A DNA stretch of 64,000 nucleotides from Rudaeicoccus suwonensis (GTDB lineage: Bacteria; Actinomycetota; Actinomycetes; Actinomycetales; Dermatophilaceae). Below are positions 62,309 to 64,000 of this stretch, one piece after another. The DNA is taken from contig NZ_VIVQ01000001.1 in the NCBI RefSeq assembly GCF_007829035.1, forward strand, positions 1,116,001 through 1,180,000, in the 5' to 3' direction. How positions within the stretch are numbered: the first letter of the stretch is position 1; every line of letters starts with the position of its first letter. A model generated the notes under the pieces. The model saw only the letters and a program-made list of their open reading frames with translations, made no database searches and was not told the origin of the DNA. The position numbers were made by a program, and so were the translations under genes.

Positions 62309-62920
62309 CTAACCCGGAGGCGGCCGGCGAGCCGGCCGGGCGCCGCGCAGGTGGACGGCGATGCCCGGCGCCGCGACGCGGATCAGTTCCTCCTGAGGCA
62401 TCGCCGCGATTGTCGGCACCCGTATGACGTAACGCGCTGTCAGCACCCCGGCGATCGTGAGGATCACGCCGACAGCCCGGGCGTCGCCGTCGCGACCGGC
62501 CAGCCGGGCCTTGAGCCGTCCGAGCAACTCCGTCTCCAGGAATTCATCGAAGCCACCGGTGTGCCCCTCGTGAGCCGCGCTCGTCAGCACCGTCTGGACC
62601 AGAACGGGACCGATGCGCGGGTCGTCCCACACGTGCAGCAGCATCCGCAGGATCCGCTCGGGCCATTGCTGGAGCGGCGCGTCCAGAGCATGGTCGAGAA
62701 GTTCGCCGGGCCGGACCGGAATTGCCATGGCAGCCGTAAAAAGCCCCTGTTTCGAGGCGAAGTGGTAGCTCAGCAGAGCCACATCGACCCCGGCGTCCGC
62801 GGCGATGGCGCGCAGGGTGGTCCGCGCGTACCCGGCGTCGAGGAAGCGGCGGCGCACGGCATCGAGGATCTGGGCTCGTGTGTCGGGCTTACCGGTTCGG
62901 CGACCTCTGGTTTTATTCAT
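62309..62920 (-). CDS. TetR-family transcriptional regulator
   Basis: A 203-residue repressor. The N-terminal helix-turn-helix is AQILDAVRRRFLDAGYARTTLRAIAADAGVDVALLSYHFASKQGLF; the C-terminal ligand domain is of the TetR_C type found with exporters. ATG 62920 has TAGATT 8 nt upstream. It diverges from an MFS drug-exporter gene across about 90 nt, so it probably represses that gene and itself. Confidence 0.93.
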   Translation of the reverse strand: MNKTRGRRTGKPDTRAQILDAVRRRFLDAGYARTTLRAIAADAGVDVALLSYHFASKQGLFTAAMAIPVRPGELLDHALDAPLQQWPERILRMLLHVWDDPRIGPVLVQTVLTSAAHEGHTGGFDEFLETELLGRLKARLAGRDGDARAVGVILTIAGVLTARYVIRVPTIAAMPQEELIRVAAPGIAVHLRGARPARRPPPG

Positions 62921-62928
62921 CAGCGTTG

Positions 62929-62934
62929 AATCTA
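62929..62934 (-). promoter_or_regulatory. Putative -10 hexamer TAGATT, minus strand
   Basis: 8 nt before the TetR ATG 62920; no Shine-Dalgarno. Confidence 0.4.
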
Positions 62935-63011
62935 GTGTGCGCGGCGGCTGACCGTAAGCCTCGAGGAGCGACCGAACAGCGGTCACGCTCACCGGAGGAA
63001 GGGTTCTCGTC

Positions 63012-64000
63012 ATGAGGAGCAACAAGGGCGCGCTGACCGCCGTCTGTGTGGGACTCGCCACGGTGGTGTCCGCGGTGTCATCGCTGATGGTCGCGCTGCC
63101 GGATGTGGCTCGTCATACCGGCGCTTCGCAGACCCAACTGTCCTGGATCGTCGACGGCTACGCGCTCACCCTCGCCGCACTGCTCCTGCCCGGTGGCTAC
63201 CTGGGCGATCGTCTCGGTCGACGCCGGGTGATGCTCTGCGGACTTGGACTCATCGTGCTCGCTGCTGCAGGTGGTGCACTGGTCACGGACCCGACGGCGC
63301 TCATCGGTGTGCGTGTCGTGATGGGTATGGCGGCCGCGCTGATCATGCCCGCCACGTTGTCGACAATCACCGCGACCTTCCCGCCGGACGAACGCGTCCG
63401 TGGCGTGGCGATCTGGGCCGGGCTGGCCGGCGGCAGCGCGGTGCTCGGCCTGTTCGCCTCCGGGTTGCTGCTGGAGTGGTTCTCGTGGCAGGCGATCTTC
63501 TGGTTCACCGTTGCGCTGGCGACGGCTGCGACCGGGCTCACGATTCGCTCGGTGCCGGAGTCGCGAGCCGTGAGCATCGGGCGCTTCGACGTCGGTGGAG
63601 CAGCCCTGTCGGTGCTCGGTCTCGGCGTGCTCGTCTACTCGATCATCGAGGCGCCGATCGAGGGCTGGGGGAGTGCGCGCACCTTGCTCGGCCTCGCCGC
63701 CGGTGCTGTCATCCTGTGCTGCTTTGCCGTTTGGGAACTGCGAAACAGCGCTCCACTGCTGGATGTTCGGCTGTTTCGGCACCGCGGCTTCGCTGCCGGC
63801 ATGCTGAGCGTGTTCTCGCTCTTCTTCGTCTTCTTCGGGTTCATCTTCGTCTTCATGCAGTACCTGCAGTTCGTCCGTGCCTGGTCGCCGCTGGTGGCTG
63901 CGTGCGCGGCGACACCGGTGGCACTCGGCCTCCTGCCCGGTGCCCGGATCGCTCCACGTCTGGTCGAGCGGTTCGGCTCGCGGGTGCTCGCTCTGGTCGG
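63012..64000 (+). CDS. DHA2-type MFS drug exporter (EmrB/QacA), 3' end outside window
   Basis: The frame is open to the right edge (329 codons visible; the family has about 450-520 residues). Motif A is GYLGDRLGRRRV, preceded by the DHA2-type WIVDGYALTLAALLLPGG, with GMAAALIMPATLSTI in helix five. About nine helices are visible. GGAGGAAGG (62993-63002) gives a good ribosome-binding site 9 nt before ATG 63012. It is divergent from a TetR gene, the usual exporter-regulator layout. Substrate unknown. Confidence 0.9.
   Translation, partial: MRSNKGALTAVCVGLATVVSAVSSLMVALPDVARHTGASQTQLSWIVDGYALTLAALLLPGGYLGDRLGRRRVMLCGLGLIVLAAAGGALVTDPTALIGVRVVMGMAAALIMPATLSTITATFPPDERVRGVAIWAGLAGGSAVLGLFASGLLLEWFSWQAIFWFTVALATAATGLTIRSVPESRAVSIGRFDVGGAALSVLGLGVLVYSIIEAPIEGWGSARTLLGLAAGAVILCCFAVWELRNSAPLLDVRLFRHRGFAAGMLSVFSLFFVFFGFIFVFMQYLQFVRAWSPLVAACAATPVALGLLPGARIAPRLVERFGSRVLALV

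Overview
The window is high-GC, densely coded DNA with frequent GTG starts and many stop/start overlaps of the ATGA or GTGA type. Actinobacterial hallmarks are a mycothiol-dependent maleylpyruvate-isomerase-type protein, DUF4081 and DUF4439 proteins, a VKOR-family membrane protein, an Fe-S type CysH and a long G/R/P-rich IF2. The conserved backbone dxr-rseP-ispG-GNAT, then proS, then rimP-nusA-ylxR-infB-rbfA-truB-ribF is a common actinobacterial chromosome segment. I infer Actinomycetota, probably Micrococcales and perhaps a Dermacoccaceae-like organism; the family-level guess is weak. No rRNA, tRNA, CRISPR array or intact insertion sequence was seen.

Layout. 0-5 kb: end of an M3 peptidase, a GH36 alpha-galactosidase and a succinate-semialdehyde dehydrogenase. 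5.2-7.1 kb: three translationally coupled genes that look like an orphan WXG100/type VII secretion substrate pair plus an unknown partner. 7.2-14.6 kb: isoprenoid (MEP) genes dxr and ispG around an rseP protease, then a membrane alpha/beta-hydrolase, a DUF402 protein, a DUF4081-GNAT and a DoxX protein. 14.6-19.9 kb: a CoA-transferase whose half-domains look permuted, a PPOX flavoprotein, a mycothiol-dependent enzyme, an AidB-like acyl-CoA dehydrogenase and a pterin-dehydratase-like/VOC fusion. 20-28.1 kb: a membrane glycosyltransferase diverging from a seven-gene coupled cluster (epimerase, GT2, DUF2064, methyltransferase, membrane molybdopterin oxidoreductase, small membrane protein, response regulator), followed by its sensor kinase.

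28.2-30.7 kb: an ArsR/AHSA1 pair, then about 1 kb of apparently non-coding DNA rich in perfect inverted repeats, then a secreted lamin-tail protein. 30.7-39.3 kb: proS, an oxidative-folding cluster (VKOR, DUF929, DoxX/MauE, DsbA), an acyl-CoA ligase overlapping a shrunken phosphotriesterase relic, an APH(6)-like kinase and a DUF4439 lipoprotein. 39.4-47.3 kb: one sulfur-assimilation operon (sir, cysH, cysC, cysD, cysN and an SsuABC-like transporter). 47.4-58.3 kb: the translation/ribosome-maturation cluster, interrupted by an oxidoreductase, a methyltransferase and a nickel/cobalt permease with a striking palindromic operator. 58.4-64 kb: a long-chain acyl-CoA ligase, a TIGR03960-type radical SAM protein, and a TetR regulator divergent from an MFS drug exporter that runs off the window.

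Two signals run through the whole window. At about 17 starts a TAnnnT-like hexamer lies 6-8 nt before the start codon with no usable Shine-Dalgarno, pointing to many leaderless transcripts. The pentamer CATAC/GTATG also seems over-represented on both strands and in several reading phases, and appears to pull synonymous codon choice with it.
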